Positions 1-6,734 are shown, counted from the first letter of the stretch. The stretch is 7,042 nt of DNA from Clostridiales bacterium UBA4362 (GCA_002393975.1 DGSM01000058.1:1-7042); one strand, 5' to 3'. Numbers and translations are program-made. Notes: generated by a model not told the origin, from the letters alone.

Positions 1-569
1 CTTTTGAAGGATTAGATAAAATAATTAAAGAGAGAACTGACAAAAAAACTATTGGATTTGGTGCAACACTTAGTGAAATGGTACCAGATGATAAATATGC
101 TATTTACGAAAAAATGCTTCCAGAAGACTTGTTAAAGTTTGGCCTAATTCCTGAATTTGTTGGAAGATTACCTATAATTGCAACTTTAAAAGAGTTAGAC
201 AGGGATGCTTTACTTGACATAATGACAAAACCAAAAAATGCATTAACTAAACAATATAAAAAGTTGTTAGAACTAGATGAAGTAGAACTAGAGTTTAGTG
301 AAGAGAGTTTAAATAGTATGGTAGACAAAGCTTTAGCACGCAAAACCGGGGCTAGAGGATTAAGATCTATTATGGAAGATACTATGAGAGATATCATGTA
401 TGATATTCCATCAGATCCTCAAATAATTAAATGCACAATTACTCGTGAAACAGTTGAACAACATGCTGAACCAGAGCTTGTTAGAGATGAAAACAAAAAA
501 GAGAGAAATAATAATAAAAGAAAGTTTACTAATACAACTAAAAGAGATGAAAATAAGGAATCAGCATAA
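1..569 (+). CDS. clpX: ATP-dependent Clp protease ATP-binding subunit ClpX, C-terminal part (5' end outside window)
   Basis: This is the C-terminal 188 codons of ClpX, the AAA+ unfoldase that recognises tagged substrates and threads them into the ClpP peptidase chamber in the cytoplasm. The frame is open from base 3, so the gene begins before the window; the ATG at 78 is internal. The visible part starts in the large AAA+ domain at FEGLDKIIKERT, followed by KTIGFGA. GLIPEFVGRLP (fragment residues about 47-57) carries the arginine finger, Arg55, equivalent to E. coli ClpX R307. PKNALTKQY and the small AAA+ domain follow, with the sensor-2 motif KTGARGLRSIME (Arg118 of the fragment, equivalent to R370). 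The nucleotide-binding Walker motifs, zinc-binding domain and pore loops lie upstream, out of view. The last 30 or so residues form a charged, Asn/Lys-rich tail containing RDENK twice, which is not part of the conserved core. I see no terminator after the stop. Confidence 0.97.
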   Translation, partial: FEGLDKIIKERTDKKTIGFGATLSEMVPDDKYAIYEKMLPEDLLKFGLIPEFVGRLPIIATLKELDRDALLDIMTKPKNALTKQYKKLLELDEVELEFSEESLNSMVDKALARKTGARGLRSIMEDTMRDIMYDIPSDPQIIKCTITRETVEQHAEPELVRDENKKERNNNKRKFTNTTKRDENKESA

Positions 570-590
570 AATTTTATAGTAGTTTTAGAA

Positions 591-620
591 TTGATTTATT
601 ATTTTACATAGTGATATAAT
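591..620 (+). promoter_or_regulatory. Sigma-A-type promoter (extended -10) of the M49-like peptidase gene
   Basis: A -35 element TTGATT (591-596) is separated by 18 bases from a perfect -10 TATAAT (615-620). The -10 is preceded by TGA (612-614), giving an extended -10 TGnTATAAT. Transcription would begin near 627, leaving a leader of about 38 bases. The promoter lies just after clpX, so the downstream gene can be transcribed independently of clpX even though no terminator separates them. Confidence 0.75.
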
Positions 621-664
621 ATAAAAAATCAAAAGATAAGATAAAAGATTTGTGAGGTGCTCAA

Positions 665-2197
665 ATGAAAAATAAGTTTAGATATGTTAATGAAATCAAG
701 TTTAAGGATAGAACTTATGCCATATTTGATAATGATGGTTATAAAGTATTTTTAAGAAAACTTGAGACAGATGATTTTACCGATTCATCTGATATAGGAA
801 ATTCAATTAAATCTACAAAACTTGTTTATACTGACATAGATGAATTTAAAGAGCTTAACAAAATTTTTAATCACAAATTAAAATTAATAAATGCTATGAT
901 GGAAGATAGTGAAAGTGAAAGCGAAGAAGAGACTTTTGGAGAAAATTTAGAAGTTTCTTTAGAAAAAGGTAAATTATATAGATTTCCAATTAGAGTTTAT
1001 AATAATGGCGAATTTATATCACTTGCACAAGCTATTGAAGAGACAGGATTTGGAATTGCTCTTAAGAATAAAGAATTGGAATTTGAAGATGAAATAGAAG
1101 AAAAAACATATGAAAATGCAGATGAATTATTCTCTTCTAAAAAAATAGAAGTTGAAAAAACTCCAAATGGTGAATATAGAATAAAATCAATTAAGGAAAA
1201 TCCAAAGTATGCTGATTCTGTGTTTATAGAGGATAGCCAAGAATTTTCTTCCATAGTAGGAATTGAAAATCCATCTTATGATGATTTAAGAGAAGCTATT
1301 TCAAATAATACAAAAGTTAAAGAAAAATTTAAAGACTTGATTTTAGAAGGAATTAATAAGCTAGAAGAAAGCGGCTTTGATATTGATTTTTCAGTACTTT
1401 ATTACAACTTAAAGAGATTAGAAGTTATAGAAATGGACTTTGGAATTCTTTGCTTCCTTACAGGAAACAAAGCTACTACTGCCACTTTTAATCCTACAGA
1501 TGGACAAATTGTAGTTAAAGCAGAAAACTGGGAAGAGCTAACTGATGAAAAACTATTAGAAGTTAAATATACATTTTTACATGAAGTACTAGGACATGGT
1601 AGCACTGAAGCTTATGTTGAAAACAATTTTAGATCTTTATCATATTCATTATTAACACCAATTGAAGATACAGAAGGTCATTTAGCTACTGTAGATATGA
1701 TAAATTTTGGTGATGCTTTTAGAGAAGCTGTAGCAGATTTAATAGCTTATAAAGCTATAGGTGAGGGGAAAGAAATACTTACATATAAACCATTTTTTAT
1801 GGAATTAGAAATTCTATTGAAAGTTCTTGATTATAGTGAAAAAGATTTAGTGGATAAAGGCATCTGGGGCTTAAAAGAAGAAATGATAAAAAATGGAATT
1901 GCTCATCCTGAAAAATACATTGATAAAGCAGATACTTCTAAAATGAGTATTGCAACTAGTTATTTTGTAAGTGAAAAATATGATTTGCAAAATGACATAA
2001 TTGAAATGTTAAATCAAATTGTTGAAAATAAAATTTCAAACGGAATGTCTAGAGAAGATGCAATATTAGATATTGTTAACATATTAGATAATGAAATAAC
2101 ATTTGATTATGAGGATGCATTTGAAAATGTTATAGAGCCAATTAGTGTTGCAAATATCAAAAAAGGAATAATTAATAAACTTGAAGAGGAAGCCTAA
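665..2197 (+). CDS. Putative zinc metallopeptidase of M49 (dipeptidyl-peptidase III)-like HEXXGH type
   Basis: A 510-residue protein with no signal peptide or membrane segment, so probably cytoplasmic. ATG 665 is preceded by GAGGTG at 654-659, five bases upstream. The recognisable part is HEVLGH at residues 306-311, followed at once by GS, then REAVAD with Glu354 and Asp358 about 43 residues on. In M49 dipeptidyl-peptidase III the signature is HEXXGH (usually followed by GSG) plus EExxAE; the two His and the second Glu bind zinc, and the motif's first Glu is catalytic. By analogy His306, His311 and Glu354 would bind zinc and Glu307 would be catalytic. Residues 1-75 look like a small beta-rich domain, 80-90 is an acidic Ser/Glu stretch, and 210-265 and 380-510 look helical. 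It is shorter than typical M49 enzymes, and I recognise no similarity outside the motif region. Substrate is unknown. Its position after clpX hints at, but does not show, a role in protein turnover. Confidence 0.6.
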   Translation: MKNKFRYVNEIKFKDRTYAIFDNDGYKVFLRKLETDDFTDSSDIGNSIKSTKLVYTDIDEFKELNKIFNHKLKLINAMMEDSESESEEETFGENLEVSLEKGKLYRFPIRVYNNGEFISLAQAIEETGFGIALKNKELEFEDEIEEKTYENADELFSSKKIEVEKTPNGEYRIKSIKENPKYADSVFIEDSQEFSSIVGIENPSYDDLREAISNNTKVKEKFKDLILEGINKLEESGFDIDFSVLYYNLKRLEVIEMDFGILCFLTGNKATTATFNPTDGQIVVKAENWEELTDEKLLEVKYTFLHEVLGHGSTEAYVENNFRSLSYSLLTPIEDTEGHLATVDMINFGDAFREAVADLIAYKAIGEGKEILTYKPFFMELEILLKVLDYSEKDLVDKGIWGLKEEMIKNGIAHPEKYIDKADTSKMSIATSYFVSEKYDLQNDIIEMLNQIVENKISNGMSREDAILDIVNILDNEITFDYEDAFENVIEPISVANIKKGIINKLEEEA

Positions 2198-2213
2198 AGG
2201 CTTTCTTTTTTTT
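2184..2213 (+). terminator. Intrinsic terminator overlapping the stop codon of the M49-like gene
   Basis: AAGCC (2190-2194) pairs with GGCTT (2199-2203) around the four-base loop TAAA. With G-U pairs the stem extends outward through 2184-2189 and 2204-2209. The right arm runs into a T-tract (2206-2213), followed by more T-rich sequence. The stop codon TAA (2195-2197) sits in the hairpin loop, so the terminator starts inside the coding sequence. It separates this gene transcriptionally from the next one. Confidence 0.8.
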
Positions 2214-2255
2214 CCTTTTTTGCAAAAAAATTATATGAAAAAAGTTGAAATGTAA

Positions 2256-2261
2256 TATAAA
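2256..2261 (+). promoter_or_regulatory. Possible -10 element upstream of the unknown 533-aa gene
   Basis: TATAAA (2256-2261) lies at a suitable distance upstream of the ribosome binding site at 2280, but no good -35 element is present about 17 bases before it. A promoter is expected here because a terminator ends the preceding transcript, but the exact site is uncertain. If this is the -10, translation must start after it, which argues against the in-frame TTG at 2245. Confidence 0.25.
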
Positions 2262-2289
2262 AGTTCATACAATAATAATGGAGGGGATT

Positions 2290-3891
2290 ATGAATATACT
2301 AAAGACAAATGCATATGAATCTATAATTAAATTCCTAAGAAAAGTTATGGGTTATTCTTTCAACAAGTTTATGAATATTGAGACCACTAATGATGCTTTT
2401 AATGAAAGAATGTCGACTTTTATAAGCGACTCTGGGAAAGTAGACTTAGCTAAACTTGAAGAATTTAATACTTATTTAGATAAAATTAAAGCTAATCAAC
2501 CAATGAATGTTAAAGATGTGGAAAAAGTTGATAGAATAATTGAAAATATAAGTGTTCACTATATTGAAGAAAAAGCTTTAAATCTTGAATATTATAGTAA
2601 AAGTAATCTTGATATAAATAAAATTGGAAACGATATTGAAGAAATATTTGTTTTAGCAAATGATGCAAGACTATCTAGTCCTGAGCAGCAGCCAGTTTTC
2701 ATGAGAAAAATATATTTAAAATGCTTAAAAAAGGTATTAATTAATAGTCACTTAAGACTTAATGAAAATGTTGAAAACTTGTCTAAACAATTATATGATC
2801 CAAAAATAACAGCAACTAAAAAAGATGATACATTTACTATAGTTGATCAAAGAAAAGATGATGCATTAAGACTAAAAAAGAAAGAATTTGAACGTGTTTT
2901 AGATAAAAACTCAAATGATGTTTCTACAAAATTGGTTAAACTTAGATTGATACCAAATAAGAAATTTATTGAGGGAGGAGTACTTAATGTACCCGAATTT
3001 ATCTCACAAGTTTCTATAATTGCTAATGCAACTCAAATGAAGCAGTCAGAAGTTGAGAAAGCTATTTCTGATTATTTAATAAAGAATAAACCAAAAAAAG
3101 TTGATTCTGATTTGGTTGAAAAATTAACAAAATCTAATTGGCATAAAATATACTCTATTAATGAATTTGGAAGACAAGCAGTAAAAGATAACTTATATAA
3201 TGCTTTCTATAAATTGGCTGAAAATGTTTATATTTATCATTCTGATGGAGGATTCCATTTCTTTGAAATAAACAAAGCAGGAAAAATATTTATTGAAGTT
3301 TTAACAGAGGATAAGGAACTACCAGCTAAATTTAGAAAAGATAAGACTAATTACTATTGCTTAAAACTTAAAGAAAAATCAACTAATATCCAACTAAGTG
3401 AAGACACTTTAGAAGATAGTATAGATGTTTACGTAAATGGAAACAAATTAAAAAGAGTTTCTAAGATTGATTCATTTGAAAGATTAGTAAATGATATTTT
3501 CATAGATAGTCTATTAAATGAATATGATAATAGAAAGTACTATAAAGCAGTAGGATTCTTGCCAAAGAGAGGCGGGATAGATGATCGAGAAAGATATATG
3601 ACTTATGATAATCTAGTTGAAGATTTACGTGACATTATTAATATGGTTCCAAAGGCTTGTCAAAAAGATTTTCTAATAAAATTTGTAGATTCTAAAGTAA
3701 GTAGATGCTTTGGAACTGGTAAAAATGATTTAACAAATGTTATATATAATCAAATAGAAGAGAACATATCTTTTGCAGTTCTAGAAGGAAAAGATTTGAC
3801 TGATAGAGAAGAACATTTCTTAAATCTTTCTGATTCAAAATTGAATCAAATGAGATTAAATAGATTACAAAGAACTATTAATTTTGATTAA
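2290..3891 (+). CDS. Hypothetical protein, 533 aa, unrecognised family
   Basis: I do not recognise this protein. ATG 2290 is chosen because GGAGGGG (2280-2286) lies directly before it. In-frame TTG 2245 and ATG 2278 lack such a site, and the ATG at 2278 overlaps it. The product (starting MNILKTNAYES) has no signal peptide or membrane span, only one tryptophan (in SNWHKIY), and many Lys, Asn, Asp and Glu residues. Residues about 1-190 look largely alpha-helical. A charged linker rich in Lys and Asp follows (about 175-205). The middle (about 230-330) contains NVPEFISQVS and EVEKAISDYL and could be a small helical domain. Residues about 310-410 look beta-rich (VYIYHSDGGFHFFEI, KIFIEVL, IDVYVNGNKL), and the end is helical. 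I see no nucleotide-binding, catalytic or metal-binding signature. It lies between two terminators, so it is probably monocistronic. Codon use matches its neighbours, giving no sign of recent transfer. Confidence 0.85.
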   Translation: MNILKTNAYESIIKFLRKVMGYSFNKFMNIETTNDAFNERMSTFISDSGKVDLAKLEEFNTYLDKIKANQPMNVKDVEKVDRIIENISVHYIEEKALNLEYYSKSNLDINKIGNDIEEIFVLANDARLSSPEQQPVFMRKIYLKCLKKVLINSHLRLNENVENLSKQLYDPKITATKKDDTFTIVDQRKDDALRLKKKEFERVLDKNSNDVSTKLVKLRLIPNKKFIEGGVLNVPEFISQVSIIANATQMKQSEVEKAISDYLIKNKPKKVDSDLVEKLTKSNWHKIYSINEFGRQAVKDNLYNAFYKLAENVYIYHSDGGFHFFEINKAGKIFIEVLTEDKELPAKFRKDKTNYYCLKLKEKSTNIQLSEDTLEDSIDVYVNGNKLKRVSKIDSFERLVNDIFIDSLLNEYDNRKYYKAVGFLPKRGGIDDRERYMTYDNLVEDLRDIINMVPKACQKDFLIKFVDSKVSRCFGTGKNDLTNVIYNQIEENISFAVLEGKDLTDREEHFLNLSDSKLNQMRLNRLQRTINFD

Positions 3892-3900
3892 TTAAAAAAT

Positions 3901-3949
3901 CAATAACAAAAAAGAGATTCATTCAAAAGAATCTCTTTTTTTGTTATTG
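3901..3949. terminator. Bidirectional intrinsic terminator between convergent genes
   Basis: A long inverted repeat. The left arm (3901-3920) consists of CAATAAC, A6 and GAGATTC. The right arm (3929-3949) consists of GAATCTC, T7 and GTTATTG. The arms pair over 20 bp with one bulged T, around the eight-base loop ATTCAAAA. The A and T runs flank the GAGATTC/GAATCTC core, so either strand gives a hairpin followed by a U-run. It can therefore end the 533-aa gene from the left and the GH57 gene, whose stop lies at 3995, from the right. Confidence 0.88.
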
Positions 3950-3994
3950 TTGTTATTTTTTACTACTATTAATTATTTAATATATTATTAAATA

Positions 3995-5629
3995 TTAGTA
4001 ATAAATCATATAATCCATTTCAGGGAATATATCATCTTTATTCTCAATATCCTCCAAGAATAGCATGTTTGTTTCATCTAATTTATCTTCTTCAATTAAA
4101 CTTTGTTTCTTTAACATCATATAGTAAAGTTTAGTGAAACGACCAACATGATCTTTTACTCTTTTTTTAGCATAATCAACCATGGTTCCATTTGTTATAA
4201 TAAATAGCCAATCACTACTTTGCATTAAAACTAATTCTCTAGCACATTGATTTAATATTCTACGCTTTAATGAATCTTGAGGTAAGTTTGGATAGCGCAT
4301 AGCTAGTTCACACATTCTGTCTCCAGCAACATGTAAGTGTCTATGAATATAATCATTTGAACCATTAAGCCATACATAGCTATAACCATTAGCGCCCCAT
4401 GAACTTCTACAAGGAGTAGATTGCTGAATATTAGGATATTTTGTTAAATATTCATGTGGAGTAATAAGTGAAAAATTGCAATCATCATAATAAATCTTTT
4501 TGGCAAGTGTATAAAGAAAATCTGGACCTTCATACCACCAGTGACCATAAAGCTCTGCATCATATGGACATACAATAATTGGTGGATTTTCTGTATGTTT
4601 AGATAAATAGTTAATTTGTCTTACTCTATTATCAAAGAAATCTCCAGCATTTCGATTAATACTATCCATAGCCCAATCTAAATTATAAACATCTTTTTCT
4701 TCAGTTTTGCCAGTAATTCTATAATACTTAATACCAGTTGAAACTCTAACTCCATTATAAGTAATATAAGGTTTAATATATTCATATGGAGCATCAAAAC
4801 CTATATCTCTATAGAATTCTCTATAATTAAAGTCTCCAGGATAACCATTTATTGAAGACCAAACTTGTCTAGATGATTCTAAGTCACGTCCGAAAGCAAC
4901 AACACCATCTGGTGAAACTATTGGAGCATAAGTTCCATATAAAGGAGTAGGATCTGCATAAAGAATACCATGTGTTTCTACTAAAACATATTCTATTCCA
5001 AATTCTCTTAAATACTTATCTGATTCTGGAACATATCCACATTCAGGAAGCCAAAAACCTTTTAATGGCTTTTCAAAGTATTTATAGTAAGCTTGAACTC
5101 CAAGTTGGATTTGAGCTTTAACTGTTTTTTCATTTAGAATTAAAATAGGGAAGTAACCATGAGTTGCGCCACATCCTATTATTTCAAGTACTCCTAAATC
5201 ATTGAACTTTTTAAATTGATTAATTAAACAACAATTGCATTCTTCTTTAAAAAATCTTAAATCCTCAGTATATCTATCTAAATAATAATGAGATAGTTTA
5301 TTAATCCTATCATCATATTGGGTTCTTTCACATTCTTTTTGAGCAAGCTCAATATGTTTCTCTAAATATTTGATATATCTTTCTTGTAATAACTTATTAT
5401 CCATCATATTTAATAATGGTGGAGTAAGTGACATAGTAAATCTAAAATCTATATTTTCATCTACTAATTTTTGAAATCTCTTAAGCAAAGGAATATATGT
5501 TTCTGAGGCTGCTTCAAAAAACCATTGCTCTTCTAGGTAGTCTTCACTTTCTGGATGATGAACATAGGGAAGATGAGCATGGAGTATAAAGCTTACATAT
5601 CCTTTAACATTTTTGTTTCTGTTTGCCAT
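3995..5629 (-). CDS. GH57 family 1,4-alpha-glucan branching enzyme
   Basis: Cytoplasmic branching enzyme of the GH57 type: it cleaves alpha-1,4 glucan chains and transfers them as alpha-1,6 branches, here presumably during glycogen-type storage glucan synthesis. It has 544 residues from ATG 5629, in the usual range for the family. Motifs in order: HAHLPY (17-22); GCGATHGYFP (152-161); GFWLPECGY (191-199), with Glu196 the expected nucleophile; CPYDAELYGHWW (354-365), with Asp357 the expected acid/base; and SSWGANGY (409-416). The helical C-terminal part includes QSSDWLFIITNG (470-481). The first 350 residues form the catalytic barrel; the rest is the DUF1957-type helical region of branching enzymes. 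The start is uncertain: an in-frame TTG at 5641 would add four residues. AGAAAGG lies only two bases before that TTG and 14 before the ATG, so neither spacing is ideal, and I favour the ATG. Strict branching versus amylase-like activity cannot be decided from motifs alone. Confidence 0.93.
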   Translation of the reverse strand: MANRNKNVKGYVSFILHAHLPYVHHPESEDYLEEQWFFEAASETYIPLLKRFQKLVDENIDFRFTMSLTPPLLNMMDNKLLQERYIKYLEKHIELAQKECERTQYDDRINKLSHYYLDRYTEDLRFFKEECNCCLINQFKKFNDLGVLEIIGCGATHGYFPILILNEKTVKAQIQLGVQAYYKYFEKPLKGFWLPECGYVPESDKYLREFGIEYVLVETHGILYADPTPLYGTYAPIVSPDGVVAFGRDLESSRQVWSSINGYPGDFNYREFYRDIGFDAPYEYIKPYITYNGVRVSTGIKYYRITGKTEEKDVYNLDWAMDSINRNAGDFFDNRVRQINYLSKHTENPPIIVCPYDAELYGHWWYEGPDFLYTLAKKIYYDDCNFSLITPHEYLTKYPNIQQSTPCRSSWGANGYSYVWLNGSNDYIHRHLHVAGDRMCELAMRYPNLPQDSLKRRILNQCARELVLMQSSDWLFIITNGTMVDYAKKRVKDHVGRFTKLYYMMLKKQSLIEEDKLDETNMLFLEDIENKDDIFPEMDYMIYY

Positions 5630-5664
5630 ATAATTAGACAATGCCTTTCTATCTATGAAAATTC

Positions 5665-5696
5665 AAAAAAGGTTTTCTAAAAATAGAAAACCTTTT
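5665..5696 (-). terminator. Intrinsic terminator or attenuator between the DUF4912 and GH57 genes
   Basis: On the minus strand AAAAGGTTTTCT (5696-5685) and AGAAAACCTTTT (5678-5667) form a perfect 12-bp stem around a six-base loop, followed by T6 (5670-5665). It begins nine bases after the DUF4912 stop and ends about 35 bases before the GH57 start. There is no room for, and no sign of, a good promoter after it. It may act as a partial terminator that lowers branching-enzyme expression relative to the upstream gene, or as a processing or stability hairpin. Confidence 0.75.
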
Positions 5697-5705
5697 ATAT
5701 TTATA

Positions 5706-6572
5706 CTACATAACATTTGATGTAGGGTTTTGAGAAGAAGGATTTCTATAATCAAATCTACCATTCTCAAGGTGGTAATCTTTATATAGAGTTTTTAAAT
5801 CATTACCAAATTCACCATTAGTATATACTCTAGTTGTTAATTTCTTAGTTGCTATATTCTTAAATATTATTTTGTCACCTTCATTAAAGAATAGTACATG
5901 GTCATTAGGTGATTCCATAACATTTGAATAGGTAACAGGTATGTAGCTATTATCAGATGAATTTTTAGGTCTTCTTCCTAATTCAATTGTATATCTGCAT
6001 TTTGAATCATTAACATGGATGTACCAATTATTTGCAAAATCATTTATTTCTAATTCATATACATAATCATCTGTTAAATTCTTGATAAGCAATACAGGTT
6101 TTGTTTCATTAAAGAAATTAGGACCATATTGTTCAACAAATTTATCTCTATCTTTATCTGATATTTCCCAATATACAAAAAGAGTATTTGGATCTTGAGC
6201 TAAAACCCTAACTGTGGTTTTATCATATTTATATGGAAGATCATAATATTCAATGATTATTGGTCTTCTTGGATCTTCTTTTTCTGATGTATTATGAGAA
6301 TTATCTGATGAAATCTTTCTTTCGTTAGGTATTGATATAGTGGCCATGTCGTAGCTTGAAGGAATAGAACCTTTGTCAATATCTTTAGTTAATTCTTGAT
6401 CTGAAGGTAAAGAATTATTAGGCTTTAAAATTGAGTCAAGAATAGAGTTTAACTTATTCTTTGAAGCAAATGATTTTTCTTTTGAAGATGAATTGTCTAT
6501 GAGAATTCTAGTTGATTTGATATCTTCATTTGCATTTGATTCGAAAGTTTTATCATTTGATTGTTGTGACAT
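5706..6572 (-). CDS. DUF4912 domain-containing protein, linked to glucan synthesis
   Basis: A 288-residue protein starting at ATG 6572, with a perfect AAGGAGG (6583-6577) four bases upstream, so translation should be strong. Residues 1-100 are Ser/Asn/Asp/Lys-rich and look disordered, with one short helical piece (about 38-50, KNKLNSILDSILK). Residues about 107-225 match DUF4912: YYDLPYKYDKTTVRVLAQ, then PNTLFVYWEIS, then a beta-rich stretch with LLIKNL, NNWYIHV and CRYTIELGRR. The opening strands resemble a carbohydrate-binding-module-like or immunoglobulin-like fold, which is inference. The tail (about 226-288) continues with beta-type sequence and ends in a polar stretch. No signal peptide or membrane span is visible. 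DUF4912 has no established biochemical function that I know of. Its place upstream of a GH57 branching enzyme and divergent from a GT4 synthase suggests an accessory, possibly glucan-binding or scaffolding, role in storage polysaccharide synthesis. Confidence 0.85.
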   Translation of the reverse strand: MSQQSNDKTFESNANEDIKSTRILIDNSSSKEKSFASKNKLNSILDSILKPNNSLPSDQELTKDIDKGSIPSSYDMATISIPNERKISSDNSHNTSEKEDPRRPIIIEYYDLPYKYDKTTVRVLAQDPNTLFVYWEISDKDRDKFVEQYGPNFFNETKPVLLIKNLTDDYVYELEINDFANNWYIHVNDSKCRYTIELGRRPKNSSDNSYIPVTYSNVMESPNDHVLFFNEGDKIIFKNIATKKLTTRVYTNGEFGNDLKTLYKDYHLENGRFDYRNPSSQNPTSNVM

Positions 6573-6576
6573 CTCT

Positions 6577-6583
6577 CCTCCTT
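6577..6583 (-). promoter_or_regulatory. Perfect Shine-Dalgarno site of the DUF4912 gene
   Basis: AAGGAGG read on the minus strand fully matches the 16S anti-Shine-Dalgarno core and lies four bases before ATG 6572. It fixes the DUF4912 start and is stronger than the site of the downstream GH57 gene, consistent with unequal expression of the two. Confidence 0.85.
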
Positions 6584-6607
6584 TTTTGAGAATAAACTAC
6601 TGGAAAT

Positions 6608-6636
6608 ATTTTATAATAACGAATTTTTATTTACAA
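6608..6636 (-). promoter_or_regulatory. Candidate sigma-A promoter of the DUF4912-GH57 transcript
   Basis: On the minus strand, TTGTAA (6636-6631) as -35 and TAAAAT (6613-6608) as -10 are separated by 17 bases. Transcription would start near 6601, about 28 bases before the DUF4912 start codon. Overlapping TATAAA (6615-6610) is an alternative -10 with a less usual 15-base spacer. Confidence 0.5.
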
Positions 6637-6663
6637 TAGAAATCCCTTCAAAAGTGGCTAAAA

Positions 6664-6687
6664 AATTATTACAATTTTGTAATAATT
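6664..6687. repeat. Perfect 11+11 bp inverted repeat (candidate operator) in the divergent promoter region
   Basis: AATTATTACAA (6664-6674) and its exact reverse complement TTGTAATAATT (6677-6687) flank a central TT. The dyad lies between the two candidate promoters: 27 bases upstream of the minus-strand -35 and 18 bases upstream of the plus-strand -35. The position and symmetry fit a binding site for a dimeric regulator of both glucan transcripts. I cannot assign it to a known regulator. On the minus strand it is followed by T6, so a weak hairpin is an alternative, but the stem has one G-C pair and there is no gene upstream on that strand here. Confidence 0.55.
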
Positions 6688-6705
6688 CAAGGCCTATGAA
6701 AATAC

Positions 6706-6734
6706 TTTACTTTTAATATTGTTTGATGTAAAAT
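6706..6734 (+). promoter_or_regulatory. Candidate sigma-A promoter of the GT4 gene
   Basis: TTTACT (6706-6711) as -35 and TAAAAT (6729-6734) as -10 are separated by 17 bases. Transcription would start near 6741, leaving a leader of about 48 bases before ATG 6789. Both elements depart from consensus, so the call is moderate. Confidence 0.45.

Noticed and set aside
566..577. Palindrome ATAAAATTTTAT at the clpX stop codon, considered as a terminator
   Set aside because: It has no G-C pairs and no loop, and no T-tract follows, so it would not form a stable terminator hairpin.
2245..2289. N-terminal extension of the 533-aa protein from TTG 2245 or ATG 2278
   Set aside because: The strong GGAGGGG is placed for ATG 2290; TTG 2245 has no ribosome site and lies upstream of the likely -10, and the ATG at 2278 overlaps the ribosome site.
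2971..3019. Strong internal Shine-Dalgarno-like GGGAGGAG followed by ATG 2987 inside the 533-aa gene
   Set aside because: The ATG is in another frame and opens only ten codons before TAA. The purine run is explained by codons for Glu-Gly-Gly in the main gene.
3976..3992. AT-only dyad TTTAATA / TATTAAA just after the GH57 stop codon
   Set aside because: Seven A/T pairs in very AT-rich sequence are expected by chance, and the adjacent long hairpin already explains termination.
6696..6716. Six-codon ORF MKILYF upstream of the GT4 gene, resembling that gene's own start (shared ATGAAAATA)
   Set aside because: It overlaps the candidate -35 element, its AAGG is only three bases away, and it is too short to distinguish from chance; it would also lie upstream of the predicted transcript start.
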